The notes: generated from the letters alone by a model not told the origin. Counted from the stretch's first letter, positions 15,484 through 22,728 are shown. The stretch: 28,330 bases of DNA from a virus (IMGVR_UViG_3300048691_000156:1-28330), one strand, 5' to 3'. Numbers and translations are program-made.

Positions 15484-17325
15484 ATGAAGCACGACACCAA
15501 GAGCATCACGAACGCTACCTCGGCCCATGCCGATGTGCTGGTCTACAGCTTCGGCGCGCGGATCGACCGCGAAGCCGAAGATGCTGCAATCGACCAGATC
15601 ATCAAGGCCCGCCGGCTCTACAACGCCATCATCGCGAAGATGCGCGACATCTACGCAGAGGCACAGGCATTCATGATCAGCAAAGCGCCGGCCGGCGCTG
15701 CTGCGCTGCAAGGCGCCATCGACACCCTGAGCGAGCAGTTCGCCCAGGCCAAGGCCGAATCCGACGAACCCGCCATGCGAGATATCGCCATGCAGCGCCG
15801 CGAGAAGTGGCGCGATCTGGGCGTGATGATGGCGGCCATTCGAAAGGAGCACCGCACCCACATCAACGCGACGTACTGGGCGAGGATCGGAAACAACAGG
15901 TCGTGCGACACCTACCTGGAACGGTGTGCGGCGGTTGATGCAGGGCTGGGCTGGGGGACGGCTTCCGATGTTCTGGCACGCGCACTGACCGCATGGAAGA
16001 AGTCCATGGCACTCGGGCGCCCGCCTCAGTTCTCTTCCGCCGCCGACAAGCTCAGTGATTCGCTGACGCTGCAGTTCACCACCCCAGGCGGATCGCCGAT
16101 TGATCGGCTGATGACAAAAGAGCACCGCGAGGTATCGCTGGTCGCCGAGGCGGCAGGGCGCCGCTGCTACGGAGAGTTCCGGTTCAGGCTCGGGGCTGCC
16201 TCTGCCAACACCTATGCGACTGGAACATGGATCTACCACCGCGAGATCCCGGCTGGCGCCACCGCAAGCCTGGTTCGGCTAGTGCGGACTCGCGAGGCGA
16301 ACAAGTTCAAGTGGTCCATCCAGATCGTCGCCAAACTCCCCGCACCTATTCGCCTCCCCACCGCGCCGAAGCGCACCCTGGCCTGCGTGCATTTCGGGTG
16401 GTCCGCCGACACCACGGGGCGCCGTGTGGCCGGCATCGCCGACAGCGCCGACCCAGGGCTGGCGCGACTGGTTCAACTCCCAGAATCGATCGAGGAAGAT
16501 CTTGTACGTGCTGATGATGTCAAGTCTGATCGAGACAAGGCGCTCAACGCAGTCCATGCGCACATCAAGGCATTCGTCTTGCCAGACGGCGCCCCAGAGG
16601 AGGTTGCTGACGAACTGCTCGCTGTCAGGCGTCTGAGTGCGTCCCACATCTCGCAGCGCCGGGCACGCATGCTGCTGAACATGCTCATGAAGTACGACAT
16701 CACGTTCCAAGAACTGGCAGCGTGGGCAAGCCAAGACAAGAAGCAGTGGCAGGCCGAGTTCGGCATTGCCAAGCGTGCCCGCAATCGCCGCCGGGACCAC
16801 TACCGTCAGGTCGCCATCGGCTTGGCCAGAGACTACTCCGCCGTGGCGCTGGAACCGCTGGACCTCGCCGCTGCGGCGATCAAGGTGAACGAGGTGACAG
16901 GCGAGAAGACCGAGTTCAACGCCAAGGCCAGATCCGGGCGAGTGGTCGCAGCCATCTACGAGTTCGAGCAGGCCATCCGATGGGCCTGCGCCAAACATGC
17001 AACTGCCGTGTTCGACCTGCATGGCATGCCGACTGTCAGCACCTGCCCTCACTGCGGATCAGATGAGGTCGAAACAGCCGCCGCAGACCACCGGCTGATA
17101 TCCTGCCGGGCATGTGGCGCACAGGAAGACCGGAAGCTGTCCGGGGCAGCCATGGCGTGGCAGTTCACCCAAGATGGCATCAACGACCGGATCGTGGACT
17201 GGCATGCCTTCAGCGCATCTTCCCGCGAAGAGGCCAAGGATGCATCTTCGCTGCGGAAGCAGAAGATGGCAGATGGCCGCAGGGCAAAGATAGCGGCGCG
17301 AATCGGAAGCGACGGGGGAGCATGA
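15484..17325 (+). CDS. Compact Cas12/TnpB-like CRISPR effector (type V, Cas12m-like), RuvC predicted inactive
   Basis: This 613-residue protein is a probable RNA-guided DNA-binding effector. The N-terminal half (about 1-290) is the recognition lobe: helical, opening with YSFGARIDREAEDAAIDQII and ARRLYNAII. The C-terminal half has the RuvC fold of Cas12/TnpB: RuvC-I LACVHFGWS (299-307) followed by TGRRVAGIAD, a helical insert with SDRDKALNAV, RuvC-II ALEPLDL (455-461), a CPHC...CRAC zinc ribbon (Cys521, 524, 541, 544) and RuvC-III QEDRKLSGAA (547-556). The first Asp is His303 and the last Asp (DRD.NAA in TnpB) is Lys551; Glu457 remains. Loss of two of three catalytic acids predicts binding without cleavage. 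Size, the GW...G.rVA block and the array right after it resemble Cas12m/V-U effectors. An array starting 160 bp downstream argues against a plain transposon TnpB. The RBS before 15484 is weak (ACAAGA). Confidence 0.85.
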   Translation: MKHDTKSITNATSAHADVLVYSFGARIDREAEDAAIDQIIKARRLYNAIIAKMRDIYAEAQAFMISKAPAGAAALQGAIDTLSEQFAQAKAESDEPAMRDIAMQRREKWRDLGVMMAAIRKEHRTHINATYWARIGNNRSCDTYLERCAAVDAGLGWGTASDVLARALTAWKKSMALGRPPQFSSAADKLSDSLTLQFTTPGGSPIDRLMTKEHREVSLVAEAAGRRCYGEFRFRLGAASANTYATGTWIYHREIPAGATASLVRLVRTREANKFKWSIQIVAKLPAPIRLPTAPKRTLACVHFGWSADTTGRRVAGIADSADPGLARLVQLPESIEEDLVRADDVKSDRDKALNAVHAHIKAFVLPDGAPEEVADELLAVRRLSASHISQRRARMLLNMLMKYDITFQELAAWASQDKKQWQAEFGIAKRARNRRRDHYRQVAIGLARDYSAVALEPLDLAAAAIKVNEVTGEKTEFNAKARSGRVVAAIYEFEQAIRWACAKHATAVFDLHGMPTVSTCPHCGSDEVETAAADHRLISCRACGAQEDRKLSGAAMAWQFTQDGINDRIVDWHAFSASSREEAKDASSLRKQKMADGRRAKIAARIGSDGGA

Positions 17326-17484
17326 GGCAGGTTCGCGCAGCGACGCAACCCATTGATTTGCAACCGGTTTTCTTGATGTTTTTGCTATAGCTTGTTGTTT
17401 TTCATGCCAAATTTTCCGTGCAACATGCGGGTTCGCGCAAAACACGAAAAACATGCCGCACAATCAATAGCTTGCACATCAATT
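17326..17484 (+). promoter_or_regulatory. CRISPR leader / promoter region
   Basis: This is an AT-rich 159-bp stretch between the effector stop and the first repeat, in a GC-rich genome. An extended -10-like TGCTATAGC lies at 17383-17391 with no clear -35. Two direct repeats are present: GGTTCGCGCA at 17330-17339 and 17430-17439, and ATAGCTTG at 17387-17394 and 17467-17474. A 10-bp palindrome ATCAATTGAT (17478-17487) spans the leader/first-repeat junction. I found no anti-repeat, so no tracrRNA is proposed. Confidence 0.55.
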
Positions 17485-17856
17485 GATGCAACAGCCAGCG
17501 CAGGGGCTTCGTTCTTGCGACGTCGCCGGGGGTGCCAAGTGATCGCCACCGCCACGGATGCAACAGCCAGCGCAGGGGCTTCGTTCTTGCGACTGAGAAC
17601 CACACGCAGCGCGGTCTAGACGATGCGGGATGCAACAGCCAGCGCAGGGGCTTCGTTCTTGCGACAACTCGGTACCCGGCCCCAGCTTGGCACCGGGTCA
17701 GGATGCAACAGCCAGCGCAGGGGCTTCGTTCTTGCGACAACTCGGTACCCGGCCCCAGCTTGGCACCGGGTCAGGATGCAACAGCCAGCGCAGGGGCTTC
17801 GTTCTTGCGACTGGAAACTCGACGACCCTGATGCAGACCACTGACGATGCAACAGC
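17485..17856 (+). CRISPR. CRISPR array: five 37-bp repeats, five spacers, decayed terminal repeat
   Basis: Five identical repeats lie at 17485-17521, 17557-17593, 17629-17665, 17702-17738 and 17775-17811; each begins GATGCAACAGCCAGCG and ends TTCTTGCGAC. Spacers are 35, 35, 36, 36 and 34 bp. A sixth repeat keeps only GATGCAACAGC (17846-17856), the usual sign of the trailer end. Repeat positions 15-35 can fold into a hairpin: a 9-bp stem including three G-U pairs and a UUC loop, two bases before the spacer. That is where type V crRNAs carry their handle, so transcription is rightward, in line with the effector gene. Spacers 3 and 4 are identical. By eye I saw no match of any spacer to the rest of the window. 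Confidence 0.95.
17629..17774 (+). repeat. Tandem duplication of one repeat-spacer unit (2 x 73 bp)
   Basis: The unit 17629-17701 (repeat 3 plus spacer 3) is followed directly by an identical copy at 17702-17774 (repeat 4 plus spacer 4). This is best explained by slippage or unequal recombination between repeats, not by two acquisitions. Confidence 0.95.
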
Positions 17857-17862
17857 GACACA

Positions 17863-18378
17863 TCAGACTGTGAACGCCCCATCGCCATCGTCAGCGCCAC
17901 CCACATCCCCATAGAGGTCGTCAAAGTCATCCAGCGCGGCCCCTACCCCGCGCTGGATGTTCGCGAACCAGCACGCGGCCAGCACAGCGACCTGCCGGTT
18001 CCCGCAGTCGCTCTTGATGCGGTACTTCACACCACGCTCGTCCATGCCGTCCGACTCGATCTTCGATGTCGGGCGCGCCAACTCTGCCTTCTTGGCGATG
18101 TCCACCAGCCCCATCGATTCCATCGAGAAGAACGCCGCGATGGAGTCGCGCAGCATGTCCGGGTTGAAGAAAGCGTCGCAGTGTTGGTCCGTGCGCTGGT
18201 TCGTCACCAGCAGCCAGCCAGCCCGACCACCCTCTTCCATCTTCCGCACATCAGCGACAAGCAGCCGCCCAGCCGCCGGGTCAAATGCGCACAGCACGGT
18301 AGCCGGCGCCTCACCTTGGTTGCCGTAGCCGGCGATGTTCACCCGGATCTTGATGGCCTCGATCTGCGGCGCGCTCAT
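17863..18378 (-). CDS. Hypothetical phage protein, 171 aa
   Basis: The N-terminal 90 residues look like a beta-rich domain (IEAIKIRVNIAGYGNQGEAP, ATVLCAFDPAAGRLLVADVR), and the C terminus is acidic (DDFDDLYGDVGGADDGDG). I do not recognise it. It is the last gene of the leftward virion operon, and its start overlaps the stop of the preceding gene (ATGA). Its stop is only 6 bp from the decayed last CRISPR repeat, with no visible terminator between. Confidence 0.65.
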   Translation of the reverse strand: MSAPQIEAIKIRVNIAGYGNQGEAPATVLCAFDPAAGRLLVADVRKMEEGGRAGWLLVTNQRTDQHCDAFFNPDMLRDSIAAFFSMESMGLVDIAKKAELARPTSKIESDGMDERGVKYRIKSDCGNRQVAVLAACWFANIQRGVGAALDDFDDLYGDVGGADDGDGAFTV

Positions 18379-19163
18379 GTCCGCACCCAGCGCAGACCGG
18401 TCTCCGGGTCGAAGCCGCGCACCTCCTGCACGCCAAGGTAGCCACTCGGGTCCATCATGTCGTCCGTCCCCTGCCCATCCGCATCAGCGGCATTCAGCCG
18501 CGGCGCCGACAGCATCGGGATCGTCACCCGCAGCGTCATGTCGGCGGCCAACACCGTCAGGTTCTTCGCGTCGATCGGCGAGGCCACGGCGAGCAGGTCC
18601 GTCGATTCGATGCTCACCGGCCACTCGCTGACCATCCCGGCCAGCATGTAGCGCGCTGGGAAGTTCCGGCGGTGCGACTGGCTCGCGTGCATGTGCAACT
18701 GCATCGCCAGGGACTGTGCGGTCAGCGGCTCATGTGCGGCGATGACGATCTGTGCGCGCACCTCGGCGCTCACGGTGCGCAGGTCGAACATGCGCTGCTT
18801 CGGGTCACCGGGGATCCGCACGGCGGTCTTGTCGGCGAAGGCGTGGCCACCGCCATCGGGGGCCACTGGCACAAAGTCGCGCGACAAGGCCATCACCATG
18901 ATCGGCAGCGACGAAACCGGGCGCTGCTCCCCTGAGTTGTCGTTCGCGCGCCAGGCGTCCAGCATATCGCCAACTTGGTCGATCATCCGACCCGGCGCCA
19001 TCACCAGCGTCTTCGCGAAGTCGCGGGCCGCGAACTCGGCCAGCGCAGGCGTGTCGATCGACAGTTCAGCGTGGAACTTCTGCAGGTACAGGCCCAGCCC
19101 GATCCGCACGGGCAGGAAGTACGGGTGCGGGGTGATCGACCCGATGCCGGGTACGGCGCTCAC
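18375..19163 (-). CDS. Putative virion protein, 262 aa
   Basis: GTG start at 19163, overlapping the upstream stop as GTGA. The protein opens GIGSITPHPYFLPVRIGLGL and contains a long mixed alpha/beta region with conserved-looking blocks (KQRMFDLRTVSAEVRAQIVI, ARYMLAGMVSEWPVSIESTD, DMTLRVTIPML). It ends in a GYLGVQEVRGFDPETGLRWV segment. I do not know the family. Its place downstream of baseplate genes suggests a structural or assembly role. Confidence 0.6.
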   Translation of the reverse strand: MSAVPGIGSITPHPYFLPVRIGLGLYLQKFHAELSIDTPALAEFAARDFAKTLVMAPGRMIDQVGDMLDAWRANDNSGEQRPVSSLPIMVMALSRDFVPVAPDGGGHAFADKTAVRIPGDPKQRMFDLRTVSAEVRAQIVIAAHEPLTAQSLAMQLHMHASQSHRRNFPARYMLAGMVSEWPVSIESTDLLAVASPIDAKNLTVLAADMTLRVTIPMLSAPRLNAADADGQGTDDMMDPSGYLGVQEVRGFDPETGLRWVRT

Positions 19164-20053
19164 CGGCCGCCACCCGAACGCACGCGGGCCTGAACTCGGC
19201 GCATCAACTCGGCCTCGGCAGGGGCCACGGGCAGATCAGTGGTGCTGTCGAATACGGCCAGCCTCGCATCGGCAAAGCTCCGCATGCTGTCAAGGTTGGC
19301 TTGCACGTAGTTGACCCGAGGGATCGACACGAACTCAACGCTATCCAGCACCGCCGCCCGCCCGAAGCCCACCTTCGCCAGCTTGTCCATCATCACGGCG
19401 TTCTCGCGCTCCAGTCGCGTCAGGGTTTCGAGCGCCTGCACGTACTGCGGCATCACGTCCCCGAGGATCTGTGCGGCCATCTCGCCAGCCGCCCCGCTGG
19501 CCTGCGCGAACTCGATCACCGAGTCCAGCACCGCCAGGTCAAGCTCTTCGCCCTCGGCGCCGTCCACGCCGTCCAGCACGCGGTAGCTGCGGTTCTGCGT
19601 GTAGTTCGGCTCGGCTACGTAGTCCTGGCCGTAGTAGCCATTGGCGATGCTGGGTGACGTGCGGGGAACGGCGGTCATGAAGCTGCTGAACCCGCCCACC
19701 CTGTTGCGGTCGGCGCGCTCGGCCATCTCGCCCGGCAGCGTGTCCAAGAACTCGGTCGTGTGCGTCACCGTGCCATCGGCTGCGGCGGTCAGGCGCAGGG
19801 TCCGCACCGCGTGCTCGATCGGCGTGTACTTGCCGTTGACGATGCCTCCTTCCACCGGCCGCATGGTGTTGAACAGCGTGCGCGGCAGGTGCCCGTAGTA
19901 GCCCAGCATGTCGCCGTTCTTCACGGCCTCCTGCACCGCGGGTGAGTTGATCACCCGCACCGCAGAGGCGATGTCCCAGTTCCGGCCCGTGCCGGTGGCC
20001 ACGCGCCCGTTGTCGGCGAGGTTGTAGCTGATCGGTCCGACTGTTCTTCCCAT
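19160..20053 (-). CDS. Putative virion-assembly protein, prohead-protease-like, 297 aa
   Basis: The segment GDMLGYYGHLPRTLFNTMRP followed about 65 residues later by EFLDTLPGEMAERADRNRVG and GFSSF resembles phage head-maturation proteases of the herpesvirus-assemblin type, in which a His (GYYGH) and a Ser (GFSS) form the catalytic core. After about residue 150 the sequence becomes helical and charged, as expected for a scaffold-like extension. The location after baseplate genes is not typical of a head protease, so I hold this loosely. The start at 20053 is chosen for its RBS (AGGAG plus AAGGA upstream) over the longer frame from 20101. Confidence 0.5.
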   Translation of the reverse strand: MGRTVGPISYNLADNGRVATGTGRNWDIASAVRVINSPAVQEAVKNGDMLGYYGHLPRTLFNTMRPVEGGIVNGKYTPIEHAVRTLRLTAAADGTVTHTTEFLDTLPGEMAERADRNRVGGFSSFMTAVPRTSPSIANGYYGQDYVAEPNYTQNRSYRVLDGVDGAEGEELDLAVLDSVIEFAQASGAAGEMAAQILGDVMPQYVQALETLTRLERENAVMMDKLAKVGFGRAAVLDSVEFVSIPRVNYVQANLDSMRSFADARLAVFDSTTDLPVAPAEAELMRRVQARVRSGGGR

Positions 20054-20058
20054 GGTCC

Positions 20059-20826
20059 TTACTCCTGTCGTCTTTCTGTCCGGGCATCGACCTCGAACCA
20101 CGCATACCCGAGGGCCACCGCCGCGGCTGCAAGCCCCTGCGATCCGCCTGCCTCCGCCCCCTTGGCCGTCGTCGCGCGTGTGCTGAAAATCTGGATGCCG
20201 ACTGCCGACGCAGCCACGGCGAGCCGGATCGGGATCGGCCTGGTGCGCGTCTCGACGTTGATGTCCAGCACGATGCGCGCAGGCACGACCGACAGCAGCG
20301 CCGGCAGGATGCGCAGCACATCCGTCTCGTCCATGTCGTCCGCGATCAGGTTCACCTCAACGCGCGAGGTGAGGAACTGGCCTGGGCCGCCGGTCTTGTT
20401 CAGGGCGGTCGGGTACGGCTTGTCTTCGGGGTGCCAGAGCTGGTCACACGTCCACCCGCCCGGCCACAGCAGCCGCAGGTACAGGCGCAGCATGTGCAGG
20501 CCGCGGCGTGGGTTGCGCCCGGTCCACGACCGGTAGAGGTAGCGCATGGCCTCGTCTTCGTCGCGCCGGTAGATGCCCAGCCCAGACCTGTTCGCGGCCA
20601 TCTCGAACTGCTCTGCGCTGCCAACTTGCGGCATGGCCAGCGTGTCGATGTCGCGCAGCGCCGGGCGAATCGTCTGCTCGAACACGCGGGCGAACACCTG
20701 GCGCAGTTCGTCATCCGTGGCATCTGTGCATCCGCCCGCCAGCAGCGGCGCCAGCGCGGGGACGTGCTGCGGCACCAGCGGGCCGGGCGCGCGGGATGCG
20801 GCGGGTGCCACGTAGTCAACCGGCAT
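20059..20826 (-). CDS. Baseplate/tail protein, P2 gpI-like position, 255 aa
   Basis: It follows the baseplate J-like gene with a 10-bp overlap, the place where P2-type phages encode gpI. Residues about 30-150 match the style of these proteins: LAPLLAGGCTDATDDELRQV, then IRPALRDIDTLAMPQVGSAE, and a region rich in W, Y and R (YLYRSWTGRNPRRGLHMLRL). The second half has an alternating beta segment (ARIVLDINVETRTRPIPIRL) and an Ala/Gly-rich end. It probably links the baseplate to tail fibres. The function is inferred mainly from order. Confidence 0.6.
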   Translation of the reverse strand: MPVDYVAPAASRAPGPLVPQHVPALAPLLAGGCTDATDDELRQVFARVFEQTIRPALRDIDTLAMPQVGSAEQFEMAANRSGLGIYRRDEDEAMRYLYRSWTGRNPRRGLHMLRLYLRLLWPGGWTCDQLWHPEDKPYPTALNKTGGPGQFLTSRVEVNLIADDMDETDVLRILPALLSVVPARIVLDINVETRTRPIPIRLAVAASAVGIQIFSTRATTAKGAEAGGSQGLAAAAVALGYAWFEVDARTERRQE

Positions 20827-22276
20827 TCCACGCCCCGCTGTTCCACAGCCCGAACCGCTGGTCGATCCGGTCCACCCGCACGGTCAGCGATTCATGCGTG
20901 ACGTGCAGGAACATCTCCGGCGTGATCCGGTCAGGCGCTGTGATGTTGATGTTGATGTCGGCGGCGTTGTCGCGCAGCTCCTGCACCGACTCGCGCAGGA
21001 GCTTGTGCAGGTGCGAGCTGGTGACGCGGTTGCGCATCCCCATCGACACTGCCGCCGCGCCGTCGCCCATCTCGGCAATGATGGCCGCGCGGATCTTGGC
21101 GGCCACCGCCTGCACGTCATGCACGGACTGCACCGTTGCACTGACCGAAACAGCCACGGGCGACATCACCACCGGCACATGGGCGATCCTGTAGGAGTCG
21201 TCCGCGCGCCGAACGACGGACTCGACCATATCGCGAAACGTCGGCTGGTCCATGTCCTGCACCAACCCGGACACGAACAAGGTGTTGATGTTGGCGACGT
21301 TCGGCCCGCGCACCGCCTCTTCGATCTGTTCATTCCAGGCGCTCAGGAAGCGCACGCCGGACATCTTGCGGCGCAACACGAAGTCGAAGTTGCCGAGGTG
21401 GACGGCGTTGTCGTCGTAGAGCGTCGGGTACTGCGCGAGCACGCGCAAGTCCCGCATGGCTGGCGGATCGGCGCCGAAGTCCTCGATCGATGCCAGCCGC
21501 ATGTCGCTGATCCCGCTGTCCGCGATGCTCATGATGTGCTCGAACGAGAACACCGAGCCGGTGGGCAGGCCCGTGATTCGGCCATCGCAGTCGGCCACCC
21601 GGACCTCGAACACGTCCCCCGCCTGCACCTGGTAGCCGATCGAACCCTCGGCGCCGAAGCGCACGTAGAGCCGGCGGCGCTCGTCGGTCTCGCAGGTGTA
21701 CGACATGTCCCCTGCCGCTGTGTTGCAGTAGTCGGGGCGGTACTCGAACTGGTCGCGGGCCGTGCCGCGCACGCGCCACACCTCGAACCCTGCAATCCGG
21801 CGATCCGGCGAGTGGGGCACCTCCAGGCGGTAGAACCGAACCCCTGTCTGAATGGTGGTGGACACCGTGCGTTCCGTGCGCTGCCGGCACTGCACGCGGG
21901 CCGTGGCCCCCACGTCGATGCTCACCGCCGTGGTGGTCACGAACATCCGCCCCTGGTGATCGACCATCCGCCGCCCAGGGCTCATCTCGTAGCGTGAGGA
22001 ACCGCGGTTCGTCACGTCGATGGTGATCAAGGCTGGGCGAGCGATCGGGAGAATGCCGCGCATCGTCGCATCGGCCAGCACGACGGCATCCCGCGCACGC
22101 TCTGACCACTCGTAGCGGGCGACTTCCACCTGTCCCGACAGCATCGCCAGTTGCGCCGCCTGCCCGCGCAGGATCGACATGATCCGCGGGTCTCCAACGC
22201 GGATGCGCGCTGACAGGCCGGGGTATTCGGCCGCGACCTGTAGCGCCGCGGCCTCGAAATCGGCTGCGCCGTACAT
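20816..22276 (-). CDS. Baseplate J-like protein, 486 aa
   Basis: This is a wedge component of a contractile-tail baseplate (P2 gpJ / T4 gp6 type). The N-terminal region is helical (IRVGDPRIMSILRGQAAQLA, VEVARYEWSERARDAVVLAD). It is followed by the typical J-family beta segment, in which a value is set through DVTNRGSSRYEMSPGRRMVD and later strands (VSIDVGATARVQCR). The C-terminal third includes the RAAIIAEMG block and a repeated alternation of VSVSATVQ-type strands, as in J proteins. The start MYGAADFEAAALQ at 22276 overlaps the gp25-like stop as TGATG. It is followed by the gpI-like gene, the usual W-J-I order. Confidence 0.75.
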   Translation of the reverse strand: MYGAADFEAAALQVAAEYPGLSARIRVGDPRIMSILRGQAAQLAMLSGQVEVARYEWSERARDAVVLADATMRGILPIARPALITIDVTNRGSSRYEMSPGRRMVDHQGRMFVTTTAVSIDVGATARVQCRQRTERTVSTTIQTGVRFYRLEVPHSPDRRIAGFEVWRVRGTARDQFEYRPDYCNTAAGDMSYTCETDERRRLYVRFGAEGSIGYQVQAGDVFEVRVADCDGRITGLPTGSVFSFEHIMSIADSGISDMRLASIEDFGADPPAMRDLRVLAQYPTLYDDNAVHLGNFDFVLRRKMSGVRFLSAWNEQIEEAVRGPNVANINTLFVSGLVQDMDQPTFRDMVESVVRRADDSYRIAHVPVVMSPVAVSVSATVQSVHDVQAVAAKIRAAIIAEMGDGAAAVSMGMRNRVTSSHLHKLLRESVQELRDNAADININITAPDRITPEMFLHVTHESLTVRVDRIDQRFGLWNSGAWNAG

Positions 22277-22581
22277 CAGTAGGCCCCTGCCGTGCTCGCG
22301 TGGTACCGGCCAGCGATCTCGAACACCACATGCCGCTTGTCCGGTCGGTCGTGCTGCATCAGCACGTCCACGGGCAAGGAGTCGAACAGGGGGATGTCGG
22401 CGCGCAGGTCGCGCACGGCGTCGTTCGCGTGGCTGGCCGACAGCATGTAGAGCGGGCTTTGCAGCCACTCACTGATCCGGTTGCCGTAGTCCTGCCCCAG
22501 CAGTGTGTCGCGCGGCGTGCCGAGCCAGTGCTGCAGCATTTCTGCTGCCTCTGCGTCTGTGATCGTGTCGTCGGTGCCCAT
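22276..22581 (-). CDS. gp25-like baseplate wedge protein (P2 gpW family), about 101 aa
   Basis: The core EAAEMLQHWLGTPRDTLLGQ DYGNR is the gp25/W-family pattern (..Q.L.T..G....PDYG..). It is directly followed by the J-like gene, which is the conserved order in contractile tails. The start is uncertain: ATG 22581 (MGTDDTITD) gives the family's usual length; longer starts at 22635 or 22662 add a basic tail with no match I recognise. The longer forms would run over the rightward promoter and RNA candidate noted nearby. Confidence 0.65.
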   Translation of the reverse strand: MGTDDTITDAEAAEMLQHWLGTPRDTLLGQDYGNRISEWLQSPLYMLSASHANDAVRDLRADIPLFDSLPVDVLMQHDRPDKRHVVFEIAGRYHASTAGAY

Positions 22582-22609
22582 GCGGTCAGTGTCTGATCCG
22601 CGGCCTGAT

Positions 22610-22638
22610 CTGACGCCATGATTTTCCGCCTGCATAAT
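22610..22638 (+). promoter_or_regulatory. Rightward sigma70-like promoter opposite the baseplate operon
   Basis: CTGACG (22610-22615) and CATAAT (22633-22638) are 17 bp apart. An imperfect inverted repeat, CGCCATGAT at 22614-22622 against ATAATGGCG at 22634-22642, overlaps the promoter and may be an operator. All neighbouring genes point left. Confidence 0.4.
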
Positions 22639-22644
22639 GGCGGT

Positions 22645-22726
22645 CCGCGCAGCACTCGACATCGTCGTGCTTCCAATCGCTGCACGGCTTCAGCCCGGTC
22701 GCCCTCAAGCAACCGGGCTTTTTCTT
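22645..22726 (+). ncRNA. Candidate small RNA of about 80 nt
   Basis: A predicted promoter at 22610-22638 is followed by about 80 bp and then a rho-independent terminator (22692-22726), with no reading frame of note between them. The transcript would be antisense to the leader of the gp25-like gene. It does not fold as a tRNA by eye. This is inferred from signals only. Confidence 0.35.
22692..22726 (+). terminator. Rho-independent terminator, rightward
   Basis: AGCCCGGT (22692-22699) pairs with ACCGGGCT (22712-22719); a 2-bp inner pairing lies within the 12-nt loop, and the stem is followed by a T run (22719-22723). The T run is on the + strand, so it ends rightward transcription. Confidence 0.7.
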
Positions 22727-22728
22727 GG

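Noticed and set aside
16279-17052. 257-codon leftward frame inside the Cas12-like gene
   Set aside because: Antisense shadow; the + frame carries the RuvC and zinc-ribbon motifs.
15484-17325. IS605/IS607-type TnpB instead of a CRISPR effector
   Set aside because: No TnpA, no transposon ends or omega-RNA-like 3' end seen, the protein is longer than a typical TnpB, and a true array follows immediately.
17326-17484. tracrRNA or anti-repeat in the leader
   Set aside because: I compared the reverse complement of the repeat with the leader by eye and found no more than a few matching bases.
17392-17930. Short open frames through the CRISPR array on both strands
   Set aside because: They encode only the repeated peptide read from the 37-bp repeats and have no RBS.
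22645-22726. tRNA gene near the terminator
   Set aside because: No cloverleaf or conserved T-loop could be drawn on either strand.
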